Of a DNA stretch of 33,760 nt, positions 6,766 to 16,300 are shown piece after piece. The notes under the pieces were generated by a model. It made no database searches. It saw only the letters and a list, made by a program, of their open reading frames with translations, and was not told where the DNA came from. Each line of letters starts with the position of its first letter. Within the stretch, counting starts at the first letter, position 1. Both the position numbers and the translations under genes were made by a program. The DNA is taken from positions 25,547-59,306 of the forward strand of contig QXCQ01000078.1 in assembly GCA_003576535.1 (NCBI GenBank), read 5' to 3'. Source of the DNA: Nakamurella silvestris. Lineage in GTDB: Bacteria; Actinomycetota; Actinomycetes; Mycobacteriales; Nakamurellaceae.

Positions 6766-8157
6766 ATGCGAGCCCGGTCGACCTGGACCCCACGCCTGGC
6801 CGACAGCCAGGCCCCCCCTGCGGACAGACTTGTCACGGCTCTTGCGACCGACATCCTGGACGGTCGGCTGCATCCGGGGGAGCGGCTTCCGGCCCACCGG
6901 GTGCTTGCCTTGGAACTGGGGATTGCCATCGGCACCGTCTCGAAGGCCTACGCGATCCTGGAACGCCGTGGTCTGGTGCGTGGATCCCACGGCCAGGGAA
7001 TGTTCGTCGCCTACCTGCCACCCCCTGACCTGGGCCAGATCGATCTCGCCTCGAACATGCCGCCGCCGATGTTGGCGGACTCGGTGGTGGCCGATGCCAT
7101 CGTTGCCGTCAGCTCCCGGATCGGCGCGGCAGACCTGGCGAACCTCGGTCCACCCGGCGGCCGGCTCGAACATCGCCGCACCATGGCCGCCTGGGTCGCC
7201 GCCACCGGGCTGGAACTCGATCCCGAACAACTGATCCTGTGCAACGGTGCCCAGCAGGCCATCGCCGCCATCCTGTTGTCCCTCGGTCCGGACAGCTCGC
7301 TGGTGTCGATCTACACCGAGGAGTTCACCTTTCCCGGTGCACTGAGTTACGCCCGCCAGGCCGGCCACCCAGTTCACCCGGTGGCCATCGACGAACAGGG
7401 CATGATTCCGGCTCATTTGGACCGGGTGCTGGCCGGCCGAAGCGCACGCACCGGGTTCCCTCCGGTCGTCTACGTGACCCCTACTCTCCACAATCCGACC
7501 GCGGCCACCATGCGCGGTGGCCGCCGCCGGGAACTCGTGCGGGTGGCCCGCCGCCACGATGCCCTGATCATCGAGGACGACGTCTACGCCCTGTCCGAGG
7601 ATCGCCCCGCCGCTGCGCTGGTCGAGCTGGCCCCCGAGCGTACGTACTACATCAGCAGTGCCTCGAAGGCGCTCAGCCCCGGTATCCGGATCGGGCTGAT
7701 CCGTCCGCCGATCGACCGGCGATCCGCGACAGCCGCTGCGGTGCGGGCCTTGTCGCTACCGGTATCGCCCCTTTTGTGCGAACTACTGCGTGAGTTGCTC
7801 GACATCGGTGTCGCCGCCGACATCCGCCAGGCCATCAGAACCGAGGGCAATCGCCGCACCGATCTGGCCCGCCGGATTCTCGGCAGCACGGTGCTCAAGG
7901 CTGCGTCCAACGGTTATCACGCCTTCGCCCCGATGGATCGGGCACGGGCCGGCGCCGTGGTCCGCAACGCCGAGGGAGCAGGGGTCCTGCTCACCAGCCC
8001 GGAGGCCTTGATGGCCGATCCGTCCGGCCGCCGCAGCGGCATCCGGATCTGCCTCGGCGCACCGACCTTCGCCGACCTGACCCGTGGGCTCGGGATCGTC
8101 GGTGAGCTGATCCGTGGGTCTGGTTCGGCATCAGAGAGTGGCCCTGTCGACGGATGA
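6766..8157 (+). CDS. MocR-type regulator: GntR helix-turn-helix fused to aminotransferase-like domain
   Basis: The protein has 463 residues. Residues about 20-85 are a GntR winged helix (DILDGRLHPGERLPAHRVLA, GTVSKAYAILERRGLVRGSH). From about 100 it is a fold-type I aminotransferase domain with TPTLHNPTAATM, IIEDDVYALSED and the PLP-lysine motif SSASKALSPGIRIGLI, with Lys near residue 301. MocR proteins use PLP or its adducts as effectors and act mostly as regulators rather than transaminases. The ATG at 6766 has GGAGGG 11 nt upstream; a GTG at 6754 is an alternative. It diverges from the LysE exporter, the likely target. It is not specifically like PdxR: no pyridoxal synthase genes lie nearby. 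Confidence 0.88.
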   Translation: MRARSTWTPRLADSQAPPADRLVTALATDILDGRLHPGERLPAHRVLALELGIAIGTVSKAYAILERRGLVRGSHGQGMFVAYLPPPDLGQIDLASNMPPPMLADSVVADAIVAVSSRIGAADLANLGPPGGRLEHRRTMAAWVAATGLELDPEQLILCNGAQQAIAAILLSLGPDSSLVSIYTEEFTFPGALSYARQAGHPVHPVAIDEQGMIPAHLDRVLAGRSARTGFPPVVYVTPTLHNPTAATMRGGRRRELVRVARRHDALIIEDDVYALSEDRPAAALVELAPERTYYISSASKALSPGIRIGLIRPPIDRRSATAAAVRALSLPVSPLLCELLRELLDIGVAADIRQAIRTEGNRRTDLARRILGSTVLKAASNGYHAFAPMDRARAGAVVRNAEGAGVLLTSPEALMADPSGRRSGIRICLGAPTFADLTRGLGIVGELIRGSGSASESGPVDG

Positions 8158-8174
8158 GCGGGAGGACGGCTAGG

Positions 8175-8214
8175 ACCGGCACTATTGTGCCGACATCGGC
8201 ACAATAGTGCCGGT
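8175..8214. terminator. Perfect 40-bp palindrome between converging genes
   Basis: The arms ACCGGCACTATTGTGCCGA and TCGGCACAATAGTGCCGGT are exact complements around a 2-bp centre. Each arm also contains its own small dyad (CGGCAC-TATT-GTGCCG and CGGCAC-AATA-GTGCCG), so either one long hairpin or two tandem short ones can form. It sits between the convergent MocR and AHSA1 genes, so a bidirectional terminator is the simplest reading, although no T-tract follows. Confidence 0.65.
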
Positions 8215-8225
8215 GGAGTGCTGCG

Positions 8226-8672
8226 TTAGGAACCGGTCAGCTGCTCCGTGAGCTGCCCGAGCCAGGTGCGTGTGCCCTGTTCGCGCCAGGCCGGCTCTTC
8301 CATCTCGTTAAGGAACACCCCGTACTCGGTGAGTACCAGTGTGGTGCCGGCACTCTCGGCAAGGAACTCCACCGTGGTGACGGAGACCGTCGCCAGTTCC
8401 TCCCTGCGGGACAGGGTGGAGGAGTAGACGATCCGCTCGGCCGGTCGGATCTCCTGGTAGGTCGAGGCAAAGGTCAGGTCGGACCCGTCACCGGCATTCC
8501 CTCGGGTGATTTCCCGGCCGCCGACCCGGAAGTCGAGTTCGTGGGTCGCTTTGTCGCCGGCGAACCACCGTGCTTTCAGCTCGGGCTCGGCCCAGGCCGC
8601 GAACACCCGCGCCGGCGGCAGTGCATAACGGTGTTCGACGGTGAAGGTGGCATGTTTCGGGGAGGTGCTCAT
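8226..8672 (-). CDS. SRPBCC/AHSA1-domain protein
   Basis: The protein has 148 residues of the START-like AHSA1 type: FTVEHRYALPPARVFAAWAE near the N-terminus, then KARWFAGDKATHELDFRVGG and AGTTLVLTEYGVFLNEMEEP. The fold forms a hydrophobic cavity; the ligand is generally unknown for this subgroup. Its ATG overlaps the stop of the ArsR-like gene by 4 nt, so the two are one translationally coupled unit. This ArsR plus AHSA1 pairing is common in actinobacteria and other bacteria. Expression is probably controlled by the upstream regulator. Confidence 0.88.
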   Translation of the reverse strand: MSTSPKHATFTVEHRYALPPARVFAAWAEPELKARWFAGDKATHELDFRVGGREITRGNAGDGSDLTFASTYQEIRPAERIVYSSTLSRREELATVSVTTVEFLAESAGTTLVLTEYGVFLNEMEEPAWREQGTRTWLGQLTEQLTGS

Positions 8673-9022
8673 GGCTGTTCTCCTTCGGTAGGTCCTGGGG
8701 GTGACTTCGCGGTCAGGGTCGCCTCCAGCAGGTCGAGGCGGTTGTCCCAGCCTGTTCGTTGTCGGTGCAGCCAGCCTTCGATCTCGCGCAAGGGGGCCGT
8801 GACCAACCGGTAGGTACGTACCCGGCCGATCTTCTCCGAGCCCACCAGGCCGGCCCGTTCCAGGACCGCGAGGTGCTGCATCACGGCGGACAAGGTCATC
8901 TCGAACGGTCGGGACAGCTCCGTCGCCGAGGCCGGCCCGTGGGTCAGTTGTTCGACCATCCGTCGCCGGCTGGCGTCGGACAGGGCCTGAAACATCTGGT
9001 CCGTCACTTCATGGTCAAGCAC
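8669..9022 (-). CDS. ArsR-family winged-helix regulator
   Basis: The protein has 117 residues: MFQALSDASRRRMVEQLTHG, then ELSRPFEMTLSAVMQHLAVL, then ERAGLVGSEKIGRVRTYRL, the standard ArsR/SmtB winged helix. No Cys-rich metal site is visible, as usual in the subgroup that partners AHSA1 proteins. The frame is open to 9079, but TTGACT-17 bp-GATAGT places a predicted transcript start at the GTG at 9022, so I infer a leaderless start there; the ATG of MFQALSD, 30 nt further in, is the alternative. A perfect palindrome lies just upstream of the -35. It is likely autoregulated together with the coupled AHSA1 gene. Confidence 0.85.
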   Translation of the reverse strand: MLDHEVTDQMFQALSDASRRRMVEQLTHGPASATELSRPFEMTLSAVMQHLAVLERAGLVGSEKIGRVRTYRLVTAPLREIEGWLHRQRTGWDNRLDLLEATLTAKSPPGPTEGEQP

Positions 9023-9029
9023 GTCCTTA

Positions 9030-9074
9030 ACTATCCGCGCGACCTTCGGATAAGTCAAGTGTTTACTTAAGTAA
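9030..9074 (-). promoter_or_regulatory. Promoter and palindrome of the ArsR/AHSA1 operon
   Basis: On the minus strand TTGACT (plus 9058-9053) and GATAGT (plus 9035-9030) are separated by 17 bp. The 12-bp perfect palindrome TTACTTAAGTAA at 9063-9074 lies 4 bp upstream of the -35, a plausible ArsR operator. Seven bases separate the -10 from the GTG at 9022, consistent with a leaderless message. Confidence 0.6.
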
Positions 9075-9150
9075 GCCACGAGTCGGAACGACCCTCACCG
9101 GGAGTTCCCGGGAGGTAGGGTCGGGCACCCCGATCGCACCGGAGGAACCC

Positions 9151-9939
9151 GTGGACCTGCCCGAACTGCACCAGCGCTTTCTGGACGACGTTCTGCCGCG
9201 GATACAGCAGGACGGCCGCATCACCGGGATTGCCGTCACCGGGTCGATAGCGGCCGGCGAGGCCGACGACAGGTCCGATGTCGACCTGTTATTGATCGTC
9301 GACGACGCCGACTACGCGGCCGTGACGGAGCAGCGGCTGGAACTTGTTGCCTCCTGGACCCCGCTGGTGGTCGGCTTCACCGGTGAGCACGTCGGTGAAC
9401 CCCGGCTGATCATCACTCTGGTCGGCCCGCCGTTGTTGCACGTGGACCTGATGTTCATCCGGCTCGTCGACCTTGCCGACCGGCAGGAGGATCCGCTCAT
9501 CCTCTTCGACCGTGATGGTCTGCTCGCGCTGACCGTCACGCAGCATCCGTCTGCTCCCGATGTCGTCGACCTGCAATGGATCGAGGACAGGTTCTGGGTG
9601 TGGATCCACTATGCGGCAACGAAACTCGGGCGGGGCGAACTGTACGAGGTGATCGGGTTCCTTGCCTTCCTGCGGGATCGGGTCTTCGGACCGATGGCGG
9701 CGATGCGCGCCGGTCTGCGTCCTCGCGGCGTGCGGAGGCTGGAGCGGATCGATCCGGCGGTCACCCGGGAGCTGCGGGCGACCCTGTCCGGCTACGACCT
9801 CCGGGAGGCGGAGGCCGCACTCCTGGCCTGTGTGGACATCTACCAGCGATGGTTGGAGGAACTCGGACCCGAGATCGACACGCACCCCACGGCAGCCGAA
9901 CTCGCGGTGGGTTACCTTCGTCAGGTGATCGCCTCGTGA
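9151..9939 (+). CDS. Nucleotidyltransferase-fold protein
   Basis: The protein has 262 residues. The polymerase-beta-type signature is clear: GSIAAGEADDRSDVDLLLIV gives GS-x10-DVD, and a third acidic residue is in LLHVDLMFIR. The C-terminal half is helical (FWVWIHYAATKLGRGELYEV, GFLAFLRDRVFG), as in aminoglycoside-nucleotidyltransferase-like and related proteins of unknown substrate. GGAGGAA at 9141-9147 precedes the GTG start. The stop overlaps the GTG of the methyltransferase (GTGA at 9936-9939). The substrate cannot be assigned; antibiotic modification or nucleic-acid/protein nucleotidylation are possibilities only. Confidence 0.82.
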   Translation: MDLPELHQRFLDDVLPRIQQDGRITGIAVTGSIAAGEADDRSDVDLLLIVDDADYAAVTEQRLELVASWTPLVVGFTGEHVGEPRLIITLVGPPLLHVDLMFIRLVDLADRQEDPLILFDRDGLLALTVTQHPSAPDVVDLQWIEDRFWVWIHYAATKLGRGELYEVIGFLAFLRDRVFGPMAAMRAGLRPRGVRRLERIDPAVTRELRATLSGYDLREAEAALLACVDIYQRWLEELGPEIDTHPTAAELAVGYLRQVIAS

Positions 9940-10607
9940 GCACCACTCCGTCCACCGACCTGGCGGCCCACCTCGCTCGGGTGCAGACCTCCTACAACAC
10001 CATTGCCGGGGACTACGCCGAGCGGTTCGCCACCGAGCTGGCCGAGAAACCGTTGGCCCGCGCGATGCTTGAGGCCTTCGCCGAACTCGTCCGGGCCCAC
10101 CCTGGCGACAACAGCGAGGTTGCCGACATCGGTTGCGGCCCTGGGGAAGTCTCGGCCTATCTGACCGCCGCCGGGCTCTCGGTCCGTGGGGTCGATCTGT
10201 CCTCGGCGATGGTGGCGTTGGCCCGGCGACGAAATCCCGGTCTCACGATCACCGAAGGATCGATGACGGATCTGGATCTGCCGGACAGCCGGTTGTCCGG
10301 CCTGGTCGCCTTCTACTCGATCATCCACATCCCCCAGGAGGACCTGCCGGGGGTCTTCCGGGAGTTCCATCGGGTACTGGCTCCCGGGGGAGTGGTCCTT
10401 CTCGCCTTCCAGGTGGGCGACGAGCCCCTGCACTTCAGTCAGGGGTTCGGCAAGTCCGTCGACCTGGAGTTCCGTCGCCTCCAGCCGAATACGGTCCTTG
10501 ACCTGTTGACGGCGGAGGGCTTCGAGATCATTGCCCAGATGCTCCGTCAGCCGGACATCTCGGAGAAGGCACCGCAGGCGTACCTGCTGGTCCGCCGAGC
10601 AACGTGA
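9936..10607 (+). CDS. SAM-dependent class I methyltransferase
   Basis: The protein has 223 residues. Motif I is VADIGCGPGEVSAYL, the acidic end of strand 2 is VRGVDLSSAMVALAR, and later motifs include LSGLVAFYSIIHIP and EFHRVLAPGGVVLLAFQ. This is the small-molecule type Methyltransf_11/25 architecture at its usual length. It is translationally coupled to the preceding nucleotidyltransferase-fold gene by a 4-nt overlap, so the pair likely acts on the same or linked substrates. It ends 75 bp before the SMC operon. The substrate is unknown. Confidence 0.87.
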   Translation: MSTTPSTDLAAHLARVQTSYNTIAGDYAERFATELAEKPLARAMLEAFAELVRAHPGDNSEVADIGCGPGEVSAYLTAAGLSVRGVDLSSAMVALARRRNPGLTITEGSMTDLDLPDSRLSGLVAFYSIIHIPQEDLPGVFREFHRVLAPGGVVLLAFQVGDEPLHFSQGFGKSVDLEFRRLQPNTVLDLLTAEGFEIIAQMLRQPDISEKAPQAYLLVRRAT

Positions 10608-10670
10608 CCGATCGCGTGGAGTGACGCCGCAGACACCTCGACATGGTCGGAGGCAGGTCGCCCGGCCGGT

Positions 10671-10676
10671 TAGCGT
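10671..10676 (+). promoter_or_regulatory. Candidate -10 element for the SMC operon
   Basis: TAGCGT (TANNNT) lies exactly 6 nt before the ATG at 10683, as expected for leaderless transcription. No good -35 hexamer is visible. The same TAGCGT-N6-ATG arrangement occurs before the membrane protein gene at 1647. Confidence 0.4.
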
Positions 10677-10682
10677 AGAGGG

Positions 10683-12404
10683 ATGGAAGAAGGTGCCACC
10701 GACGTGTACGACCCGGCTGTCGTGGGTCGCGCGGACGGCCCCTCCTGGTCGGACACCGGGATGGGCAGCGTCGCGGCAGCGGCAGGGTTCGCCCAACGGG
10801 TGAAAGCCCTGGCCACGACGGCCCCGCTGCATGATCTGGACGCCCGCAAGGGGCAGGTGCAGAACGCCGACTACTCGGTGTACCAGATGTCCGAACTGGC
10901 CCTGCACGCCATCGATCTGGTCACCATCGCGATGGACTTCGACACCGGCGCCCGGCCGGAGGCGGTGGTCCAGGAGCTGGCCCGCAAGGCGGCGGCGCAG
11001 GCGGTGCAACGCACCCCGCTGGAGCACGAGCGGGTCGCCCGCTGGGTCCTGGAGAACCTGTTGAACGTCGGCTCGGCCGACCGGGGTTTCCGGACCGTGT
11101 ACGGGATGAGCGGTCCGCAGGGCTACGACCGCCGCACCTTCGACTTCAAGCTTCTCGAGGAGACCCGCGGCACCGACGGCGAGCTGTACCTGCGCGCCTC
11201 GAACGAGGCGGTCAACGTGCTGGTCGGGGCCCTGGAGGTGGATCTGGAGGCCGCCCACATCGCCGCCGACCTCCGGCTGGACATCCTGATCAAACGCGGC
11301 CGGCTCAGCGAGGCCCAGGCTTCCGCGCAGAACGCCAGGTACCGGACCATCCAGTACGGGGAGATGCTGCGGCGTCGGCTCGAGGCGACCAGCCGTGACG
11401 TACGCAATGTCGACTGGTCCGTGGCCATGCCGGAGTTCCTGGACGAGGCGCTTGTCCACATCGAGGACCGGTTCCGCGCCGAGAACGCCATCCTGGTGAA
11501 TCTGACGGAGGCCCGGGACACCGCCGACACCGCCACCCGCAAGGCTCAGGCCGCCCGGCTGATCGAGGTGGTGCGCGACTGCCTGCGCCGCCACGACCAG
11601 TTGCAGGCCGCGCTGCAGAGCGCGGGTGCGCGGTTCCGGGCCGAACAGGACCGGCAGACCTTCACCAGCACCACGGCCGCTGCCGTCGCCGCCGCGCTCG
11701 ACCTGCACGGCCAACTCCTGATCCCCGCCCTGTTGTGTTCGGCACGGGATGCCGATCGCGCCCTTGGCAGGTTCTTCAGCCCGGCCGCCGGACTGGATGT
11801 CCCCCAGGCCCTGCGGCTGGTGGATCTCTTCGAGGGCCTGATCACCGCGCCGACCGGTCGGGATGTGCTGGGGGAGGCGGTCGGGGAGCCGGACGTGATC
11901 CCCGATGAGGAACCCTCCCGGTTCTCCGAGGCCAGTTACCACCATCTCGACCGTCTGCTCGCCCTCGATCCGGAAGCCCCGCAACGGTTGTCGGGGTTGC
12001 TCGCCGATGCGCGTCAGCGTCAGCAGGACGATGACGAGGCCACGGACCTGCCGCTGCTGGTGGTGGTCCGGGTGCTCGCCCAGGCGGCCGAGGACATCGG
12101 GGCCGCCCGTCGGCACCACGAGGGGAGCGTCCTGATGGCGATCGACGACGGAACCCCGTTGGAGGATCCCGATTTCGCCGGCTCGGACCTGCTCGTCGCC
12201 CGCGCGGCCATCCTCCAGCTGCCCGAACCGGCCGCGGACACCGGCGAGGCAGGGGAGACCGAGGAGGGCTACGACGGTCCGGCTGCCGAGGAATCAACCC
12301 CCGCAGCGGTGTCGGACCACCAGGAATCCGCCGACGTCACCGATCTCGACGTGACGACCACCGAACCGGCACCCGCCGAAGACACCCAGGAGGGTGCAGC
12401 GTGA
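10683..12404 (+). CDS. MukF/JetA-like kleisin subunit of an SMC complex
   Basis: The protein has 573 residues and is almost entirely helical. Notable stretches are DYSVYQMSELALHAIDLVTI (about 60-80), HERVARWVLENLLN (about 115) and DLEAAHIAADLRLDILIKRG with GRLSEAQASAQNARYRTIQY (about 190-225), which resemble the middle region of JetA/MukF-type kleisins. The last about 60 residues are an acidic Glu/Thr/Pro/Ala-rich tail. Kleisins bridge the two heads of an SMC dimer and carry the winged-helix partner. The assignment rests on gene order (kleisin, winged-helix partner, SMC), length and helical character; direct similarity is weak by eye. The stop overlaps the next gene by 4 nt (GTGA at 12401-12404). 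The gene is first in the operon. Confidence 0.65.
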   Translation: MEEGATDVYDPAVVGRADGPSWSDTGMGSVAAAAGFAQRVKALATTAPLHDLDARKGQVQNADYSVYQMSELALHAIDLVTIAMDFDTGARPEAVVQELARKAAAQAVQRTPLEHERVARWVLENLLNVGSADRGFRTVYGMSGPQGYDRRTFDFKLLEETRGTDGELYLRASNEAVNVLVGALEVDLEAAHIAADLRLDILIKRGRLSEAQASAQNARYRTIQYGEMLRRRLEATSRDVRNVDWSVAMPEFLDEALVHIEDRFRAENAILVNLTEARDTADTATRKAQAARLIEVVRDCLRRHDQLQAALQSAGARFRAEQDRQTFTSTTAAAVAAALDLHGQLLIPALLCSARDADRALGRFFSPAAGLDVPQALRLVDLFEGLITAPTGRDVLGEAVGEPDVIPDEEPSRFSEASYHHLDRLLALDPEAPQRLSGLLADARQRQQDDDEATDLPLLVVVRVLAQAAEDIGAARRHHEGSVLMAIDDGTPLEDPDFAGSDLLVARAAILQLPEPAADTGEAGETEEGYDGPAAEESTPAAVSDHQESADVTDLDVTTTEPAPAEDTQEGAA

Positions 12405-13216
12405 CCACCTCCAGTACACCCGTGGTGACCTCCGTCGTGGACGCCTCCCGCCTGCTCGCCTTCGCCCTGCGTCCCAAACTGCGCCCGGCCCGTGACGGCG
12501 ACTACGCCGAACTGGTGCGCCGGTACCGCGAGGACGACGCCTTCGCCGAGCTGGTCAAGGCCGTGTGCCTGGGCCTCGATCTGATCGTCCTGGACGTCGA
12601 CGACCGGCACGGCATGGTGCTGGCCAGTACCGACGACAGCGTCTTCGCGGTCCGGATGGCCGACTACGCCAAACGCACCGGCGGGGAGGGCAAAGCCGCC
12701 GAGCGGGTGCTGCACGCCCTGGCCCATCTCGGCACCGCCACCCTGGCCTACCCCCGCCCGGCGGACCTGGCCAACCTCGCCTACGTCGGCCGGGTAACGG
12801 TCAACGGGGTGGAGGCCTTCGTCCGGGAGGCCGCCCGCAGGTTGAACGAGGCTGCGCTGGAGGCGGACGAGGATCTGGATCCCCCCGCCGACCAACCGGA
12901 CCTCGAGGCCTCCTGGCGGGTCTACCTGCGCCGCGCCGCCACACCGGGATCTGTTGACGGACGGCGGGTCTCGTCCTCGACCACCGGCATGGTGAGCAAG
13001 GCGATGGCCTTCCTCGCCGACCAGGGCATGCTGACCCGTCGCAGCGACGACGACGGCGGGACCTACGCGACCACCAGCCGCTACCGGGTCCAGGTCGCAG
13101 AGGCCGGCAGTCGGATGTTCGCCGAGCTGCTGGCCCTGGGGATCACCGAGATCACCGACGGGGAAGGCACTCTGACCCAGATCGAATGGACGGAGCAGGA
13201 CCTGAGCCTGCTCTGA
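12401..13216 (+). CDS. MukE/JetB-like winged-helix subunit of an SMC complex
   Basis: The protein has 271 residues. A helical N-terminal half (ASRLLAFALRPKLRPARDGD, YAELVRRYREDDAFAELVKA) is followed by a winged-helix-like C-terminal part: SSTTGMVSKAMAFLADQGML, then TRRSDDDGGTYATTSRYRVQ, where helix, turn, helix and wing can be followed. MukE/JetB-type (KITE) proteins bind the kleisin and DNA. Their usual size is about 200-270 residues. The start at GTG 12401 is fixed by overlap with the kleisin-like gene. It ends 87 bp before the SMC gene. The function is inferred mainly from order and fold pattern. Confidence 0.62.
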   Translation: MTTSSTPVVTSVVDASRLLAFALRPKLRPARDGDYAELVRRYREDDAFAELVKAVCLGLDLIVLDVDDRHGMVLASTDDSVFAVRMADYAKRTGGEGKAAERVLHALAHLGTATLAYPRPADLANLAYVGRVTVNGVEAFVREAARRLNEAALEADEDLDPPADQPDLEASWRVYLRRAATPGSVDGRRVSSSTTGMVSKAMAFLADQGMLTRRSDDDGGTYATTSRYRVQVAEAGSRMFAELLALGITEITDGEGTLTQIEWTEQDLSLL

Positions 13217-13303
13217 CCCTCCCCGGGTCCCGAACCGCCGCACATCGAACCGCCGAAGCCTGATCTCGGCCCGCTGTACTCACGCACTGGAGACACCTGA
13301 GGT

Positions 13304-16300
13304 ATGTACGAACTGAATCGAGTCCGCCTGGTCGGTATCGGACCCCGCGGCGCACGGTACCCGGACGTCACCCTCGACCTGTCCGACCTGGGCGAGCTGG
13401 TGCCCCCGCACAGCCTTTTCGACAGCGGTACCCGGCGACCATCGCCGTCGACGCTCCTGCTGCTGGAGAACGGCGGCGGGAAGTCGGTTCTGCTCAAACT
13501 CCTGTTCAGTGTCGTCCTTCCCGGCCGGCGCAACACGGTCGGCGGCAGCCCCTTGGAGAACTTCGTCCTCGACACCGACACCGGGCACGTTGCCCTGGAA
13601 TGGATGAACGTTTCCACCGGCGAACGTCTCGTCACCGCGAAGGTCTACCAGCGACGTACCCGCACGGCCAGCAACAACAACCCGTTGACCGAGGCCTGGT
13701 ACTCCTTCCGTCCCACCGACTCCCTGGACCTGGGCACCCTGCCGTTCGCCGTCGAGGGTCGTCGGCGACGCCTGGACGGCTACCGCGACACGGTGGAGGA
13801 ACTCGACCGACAGGAACCGGAGATCGCTCTGTCCTGGATGGGCGACGACCACGGACGTTGGCGCGACCACCTCCGCGAATGCGGTATCGAGCCGGACCTG
13901 TTCGACATCCAGCGCCGGATGAACGTGGACGAAGGGGAGGCCGCGAAAGCCTTCAAGTACGCCTCCTCCAAGGACTTCGTGAACTGGCTGATCACCACGG
14001 TCAGCGATCCGAAGGATGTCGCCTCCGTCGCCGAGACCTTCGGGACCTGGTCGGCCAACCTTGCCGAACGCGAACAGATGGTGTTGGAGCAGGACTTCCT
14101 GGAGGGGACCCTCCAGCGGCTCGAACCGGTCGGCGAGGCCTACCGCGGCGAGGTCGAAGCCGCACGGGAGATGGCCCAGGCCCAGGCCGAGGCCGAGCGG
14201 TTGACGGCATCCCTGGCGGCGCGACACCGGCTGGAGGCGGCCAAGGTCGAACAGCTGGAGGCCGATCACGCCGCCGCCGCCGAGGTGGTGCGTGAGCGCG
14301 AGGGTACGGCCACCACCGCCCGCGAGATCCGGGACGAGGTGCGCCTGCAGACCTTCCGGTCCGAACTGGCCGAGGTGGAGGCCGATCGGGCCAGGGTGGA
14401 GTCGGCCCTGGCCGCCGCCGAGCTGGAAATGGTCGGCTGGGAGCTGGTTCCCGCCATCGACGAACGTGACCACGCCATCGCCGGGGCCGAGCAGCTCGCC
14501 GCCCAGGTGCGGGCCGCCGACGAGGATGCCGCTCCCGCCCAGGCCAGGCGGGATCTGGCCGCCGGGCGGTTGCTGGCCAAGTACGACGCCGAAGCCGCCG
14601 CCAGTGACACCGAGGTCTCCCGGCAGCACGAGCTGGCAGGTCAGGCCCGGGAACGAGCGGCGCAGGCCGAGGCCGAGTACGGGCTGGCCCACGGGGCGGC
14701 GATGGTCGCCCAGGAACGGTACGGTGCGGCCCGGAAGTTGATCGACGAGGGTACCGAGCGGTTGACCAAGGCAGCGCAGGACGGCTTGGTGCCGGCCGGT
14801 ACCGCAGCCTCCGACACCCCTGAACTGTCGGCCACCGCCGCCGCCGACCATGCCGCTGCCGTGGCCGGTCTCGACGCGGCCCGGATGACGGAACAGGAAG
14901 CGGGAGAACGGATCCACGGCGCGGAACGAGCCCTGACCGATGCCCTGGAATCCTTGGGGCAGGCCAACCGGCGTGCCGAGGCGGCGCGTCGGGAGCTGGA
15001 CGCCGTCGTCGCCGAGGCCGACCGGATCTGCTCCCTGGCGGTCATCACCGACGCCTTCGGCCCCGGAAGCCCGGACCCGGAGGGCGAGGGGTGGGAGGTG
15101 CCGCCGCCGACGGCCGCGGACCTGGATGATGCCGCCGAACGGCTGCTCGACCTGATCGAGGCCGAGATGGACACCTGCACCGAGGGTCTCGACACCCTCC
15201 GGGCCCGCCAGGCGGAGGACGCCCGGATCATCCAGGCCCTGGGTGAAGGCGGCCTCCTGCCCGCGCGGGCCGAGGTCACCCGCGCGGTGGAGGTGCTGGA
15301 GACGGCGGGGATCCCGGCCCGTCCCGGGTGGCGCTATCTGAACGAGACCGTGCGGGCGGGGGACCGGGCCGCCGCGATCACGGCCCACCCCGGGTTGGCC
15401 GACGGTGTGGCGCTGGTCGACGCCGGTCAGCTGCCCCAGGCACGCCAGGTGTTGGGAGACGCCCAGCTGCTGCCCGCCGCGGCCGTCGTGGTGGGCGCAG
15501 GCGAGGCCATGCTGGCCCCGGTCGAGGTGGCGGCTGAGACCTTCGTGGTCGAGCCGACTCCCGCCCTCTACGACGAGGAGGCGGCCACCGAGCGGCGCGA
15601 GGAACTGCGCTCCCGGATGGTGCAGTGGGATCGGGACCGCGCCGACCAGCAGGATCAGCTCGGGCAGCTGCGGGAGGCCCACAGCCGTCTCGCCCGGTGG
15701 CGGGTGGAGGTGCCGCCCGGACGGTTCGAGGCGGTCACCGCCGAAGCGGAGCGGACGGCGACCGTCGAGGAGACCTCGCGTCAGGAGGTCGATCTCGTGC
15801 GGGCCGCCCTCGACGAGGCGCGCACCTTCGGTGAGATCACCCGTGCTGAGGTGATGCGTTCGGTGGTCGACGAGCGGACCGCCTCCGATCGCGCTTCCGC
15901 TCTGAGTACCCTCGCGGTACTGGTGGCGGCCGCGGCCCAGGCACAGGGGGAGCTGGCCGTGCACGAGGCCGCCACCCAGCGCCAGAGCCGGCTGGCCGAG
16001 AAAGCCATGCAGCGAAGGGCTGCCGCCGAGGTCGAACGGGACGAACACCTGAAGAAGGCCTCCCAGGCCAGCGCCCAGGCCGAGCGGTACCGGGACGCGT
16101 GCAAGGACGTCTGGTCCACCAGCGGTCGCCGTGCCGAGGTCGAACCCACCGAGTCCCTGCCCCAGCTCCGCGCCGAGGCCCTTGCCGCCCAACAGGTGTA
16201 CCTGGAGATGTCGGCGGATCCGGACCTGCGCCGACTGGCCGAGGAGGCCTCGCAGAAGGCCAGGAACCTGCGTACCGCGCTGGGCTTCCGCGACCCGGCC

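Noticed and set aside
9921-12119. A 732-codon minus-strand open frame
   Set aside because: It lies antisense to the methyltransferase and kleisin-like genes, crosses their boundary and has no ribosome site or motif. High GC alone explains it.
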